Of a stretch of DNA of 20,677 nucleotides, positions 18,638 through 20,677 are shown piece after piece (the first letter of the stretch is position 1; each line of letters begins with the position of its first letter). The translations under genes were made by a program, and so were the position numbers. The notes below the pieces were generated by a model. The model ran no database searches and was not told the DNA's origin. It saw only the letters and a program-made list of their open reading frames with translations. Source of the DNA: a virus; the IMG/VR virus record IMGVR_UViG_3300025395_000047, positions 1 through 20,677 of that record; one strand, given 5' to 3'.

Positions 18638-20677
18638 TAGTTTTCCCCAACGCTAGATTTAAGGTTGCTAGAGACAATCGTGGCAAAAATAGGGTCACTC
18701 ACCACAACTTCAAAAACTCTATCCCTAGCCATGCCTAAACGCCTCCAAATGGCACGATTTTTATATTTGCCTTGTTTGCCAATGGAAACCCAATGTTCAT
18801 TTGACCAAGTAGAGCCACCGTCATTTGACCATCTAAGCATAGCTTGAGGATTGACGCCAGACGTATTAGATGTAGAAACACCAGTATTGCCTGAGACTGC
18901 TAGACCGGCAATCGCAATCCCTGCTACCGCAGACGTTGTGGTTGTAGACGCAGTTGGATTCAAACCAACGCCAGGTTGAAACTGAATCTGTAACTCATCA
19001 AAATACTCACGTTGCAAGTCTGCCACCAAATGTGGTGCTCGTCTTAAACGTCTTACTTCTTGACCATTGTCTGTGTAGTTATTTGGGTCTAGCTTGTAAA
19101 TGTTTCCATTTTGCCAATCACCAACGTACACATAGCCATTAAAGACCGCAGAGCAATTTCCACGATGTCTATGGTAAACATTGTAGTTATCCACCCAAAG
19201 CCATTTATGCCACATCGTAGTGGTCACATCATAAACCCATGTCAAATCTAGGCTTGGGAATGTAATAACATAGCACTCATGGCCTTCTAGTTGGTAAGTC
19301 CAAGCAATTGCATCGTCAATCTTTTGGTTAACCAAAGTATTCTCAACTGCGTGGGTACTGATCCTAGTTGGCACATATCCATTCATCATTACGATTTGGC
19401 CTTGACCACGTTGGTTTCTAGATAGGTAAGCAAACGAATTACCTACCCTAGAAATAGAAAACTTGGCAATGATACCGTGTTGAGTATTAGTGCCTGGGAT
19501 TCTTTGTAAGGGGAATGGAAAAGAACCCACATCCACCCAAACCTCAGAGCTTACCTCACCCAACAAATAAACTTCTCGATGGTCGACAATAAGAGAAACT
19601 AGGTTATCAGGTGAACCATCTTTACTTGAGAAAGCCAAAGGGCTAGACAAGGTTTGCAATAGATTAGACGTTGCAAACTGTTGCGTGTTAGGTCTGTTGT
19701 AAACAAAATAGTTATCCACAACATCCACTACGTCTGCGCCTGTGAACGCACCATCATTGCTTGGAATGACCGTAAAGTTGTTGAAGTTAAATACTTGTTG
19801 AGCACCCAATGGGCTAGTCTGAGCAGATAATAATGCGCCTGTCCCTGTGCCTGACACATACAAAATAGGTGTTGATGTGTAGAAAGAACCTGCGTTTGTT
19901 ATGGTGTAATCATTATTCAGACCAAAAACCAAGTTAATCGTTGCGTTCTTACCTGTGCCACCAAGGAAAGTTACAGGGCTAGTTGGCGCTGCTTGATAAA
20001 CACCATTTGTGATAACTTGGTAGGTAGCGATAACGCCACCAGAAACGGTTAAAACCTTGATTTGGCAAGCAGTTGTATATGTGCCCCCAAACCCCGTTAA
20101 AACGTCACCTACCGTGTATCCTGTGCCCCCAGACCCCAAAGTTGAAGATACAACTGTGACCGAGTTCCAAGTGACAGTAGCTATCTGACCAATGATGGGG
20201 CTAGAAACTTGAACCGATGGGGGTGATGTATAACCAGTCCCTGCAGCATTTATGGTTATTCCAGTCAACGTACCATTGCTAACAGAGTTGTTTAAAGAAT
20301 AAACACCTGTGCCATTAGTTGTATTGGGTGAACCTGTAATGATGGTATTTGATGGCACGCCTGAGCCTGTAATTGCTTGGCCCACTTGCAACTTGCCAGA
20401 AACGATTGAAACCACATTGACTTGGTTTCCTGAAATAATTCCATTAAAACTACCTGTTAATGTTGTTGATATGTAGTAAGAATAACGGTTAGTCCCATCG
20501 GTAATCATTACCTGTAAACCGTTGTCAGAGATGCCAACACGACCTGTGGTAGTTGTTAGTTGACCAATGGTTGTTGTAGCGCCACTCGTGTCTAAACTGT
20601 AAACACTAGCTCCACAAACTGCGATCATGTATTGACCACCTGATACGGTGTGCAATCCCCTTACTTCACCTTGAGCA
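18637..20677 (-). CDS. Packaged-DNA stabilisation/tail hub protein, P22 gp10-like, 5' end cut off
   Basis: At least 679 residues; the reading frame stays open to the right edge (…AQGEVRGLHTVSGGQYMIAV), so the N-terminus is missing and the TTG at 20655 is not the start. It shows the gp10 pattern: GLHTVSGGQYMIAVCG near the start, VIPSNDGAFTGADVVD (~300), VDHREVYLLGEVSSEVW, GIIAKFSISRVGNSFAYLSR, YVVTFPS-like YVITFPSLDLTWVYDV and the end RRLGMARDRVFEVVVSDP. In P22 gp10 plugs the portal-tail channel and holds packaged DNA. P22 gp10 is about 470 residues; here an insert of roughly 200 residues (~75-290) rich in Gly/Thr/Ser with repeats such as GTGYTSPPSV and GGTGYTVGDVL has been added. Head of the late genes in the window. 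Confidence 0.82.
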   Translation of the reverse strand, partial: AQGEVRGLHTVSGGQYMIAVCGASVYSLDTSGATTTIGQLTTTTGRVGISDNGLQVMITDGTNRYSYYISTTLTGSFNGIISGNQVNVVSIVSGKLQVGQAITGSGVPSNTIITGSPNTTNGTGVYSLNNSVSNGTLTGITINAAGTGYTSPPSVQVSSPIIGQIATVTWNSVTVVSSTLGSGGTGYTVGDVLTGFGGTYTTACQIKVLTVSGGVIATYQVITNGVYQAAPTSPVTFLGGTGKNATINLVFGLNNDYTITNAGSFYTSTPILYVSGTGTGALLSAQTSPLGAQQVFNFNNFTVIPSNDGAFTGADVVDVVDNYFVYNRPNTQQFATSNLLQTLSSPLAFSSKDGSPDNLVSLIVDHREVYLLGEVSSEVWVDVGSFPFPLQRIPGTNTQHGIIAKFSISRVGNSFAYLSRNQRGQGQIVMMNGYVPTRISTHAVENTLVNQKIDDAIAWTYQLEGHECYVITFPSLDLTWVYDVTTTMWHKWLWVDNYNVYHRHRGNCSAVFNGYVYVGDWQNGNIYKLDPNNYTDNGQEVRRLRRAPHLVADLQREYFDELQIQFQPGVGLNPTASTTTTSAVAGIAIAGLAVSGNTGVSTSNTSGVNPQAMLRWSNDGGSTWSNEHWVSIGKQGKYKNRAIWRRLGMARDRVFEVVVSDPIFATIVSSNLKSSVGEN

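Overview
The window looks like about half of a tailed double-stranded DNA phage genome with P22-like podovirus architecture. The evidence is a hub/packaged-DNA-stabilisation protein (P22 gp10 type), a gp7-type DNA-transfer protein, two large candidate ejection proteins, a tail fibre, a lysis cassette and a small terminase. The endolysin is an M15 peptidase, the recombination genes are ERF and YqaJ, and ribosome-binding sites are clear AAGGAG-type sequences, so the host is probably a Gram-negative bacterium. I cannot name it from sequence alone. No integrase, tRNA or insertion sequence was seen.

Layout. (1) 1-2612, minus strand: very small genes read towards the terminase small subunit, which runs off the left edge. 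They include an ADP-ribosyltransferase-like protein, several small basic phage proteins, a DUF6321-like protein, a co-chaperonin of the GroES family and a Met-rich repeat protein. (2) 2676-6622, minus strand: the recombination operon, with a small OB-like protein carrying an SSB-type tip, YqaJ exonuclease, ERF annealing protein, a winged-helix protein and many small ATGA-coupled genes, two of them tandem paralogues. (3) 6623-6730: divergent control region with a perfect 20-bp operator-like palindrome. (4) 6731-9586, plus strand: an early cassette with a zinc-finger-like protein, about 385 nt of densely structured non-coding sequence, a replication-protein C-terminal-type protein, an orphan cytosine-5 DNA methyltransferase with a second long reading frame overprinted on it, a VRR-NUC nuclease and a Ref-like HNH nuclease. 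(5) 9566-11155, minus strand: a metallophosphoesterase and a GNAT acetyltransferase, separated from the late genes by a strong terminator. (6) 11239-20677, minus strand: late operon in the order gp10-like hub, small protein, cupin, gp7-like, two ejection-protein candidates, C1q-like tail fibre, membrane proteins, holin, endolysin.

Genes within operons are packed with 1-, 4- or 8-bp overlaps (TAATG, ATGA), so translation is probably coupled and starts can be chosen with some confidence. Since the late operon enters from the right edge and terminase leaves at the left edge, the missing half (large terminase, portal, scaffold, coat) probably joins the two edges of a circularly permuted genome.

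Most notable points: (a) a two-domain folded RNA candidate at 6939-7322 with a 29-position stem, a 9-bp pseudoknot and a second closed domain; (b) two long conserved-looking proteins encoded in two frames over the same 740 bp (methyltransferase plus overprinted ORF); (c) a dnaX-type A AAA AAG slippery site with a downstream hairpin in a late gene, where a -1 shift restores a membrane helix and ends exactly at an ATGA junction; (d) phage-borne GroES; (e) an ADP-ribosyltransferase-like gene beside the small terminase.
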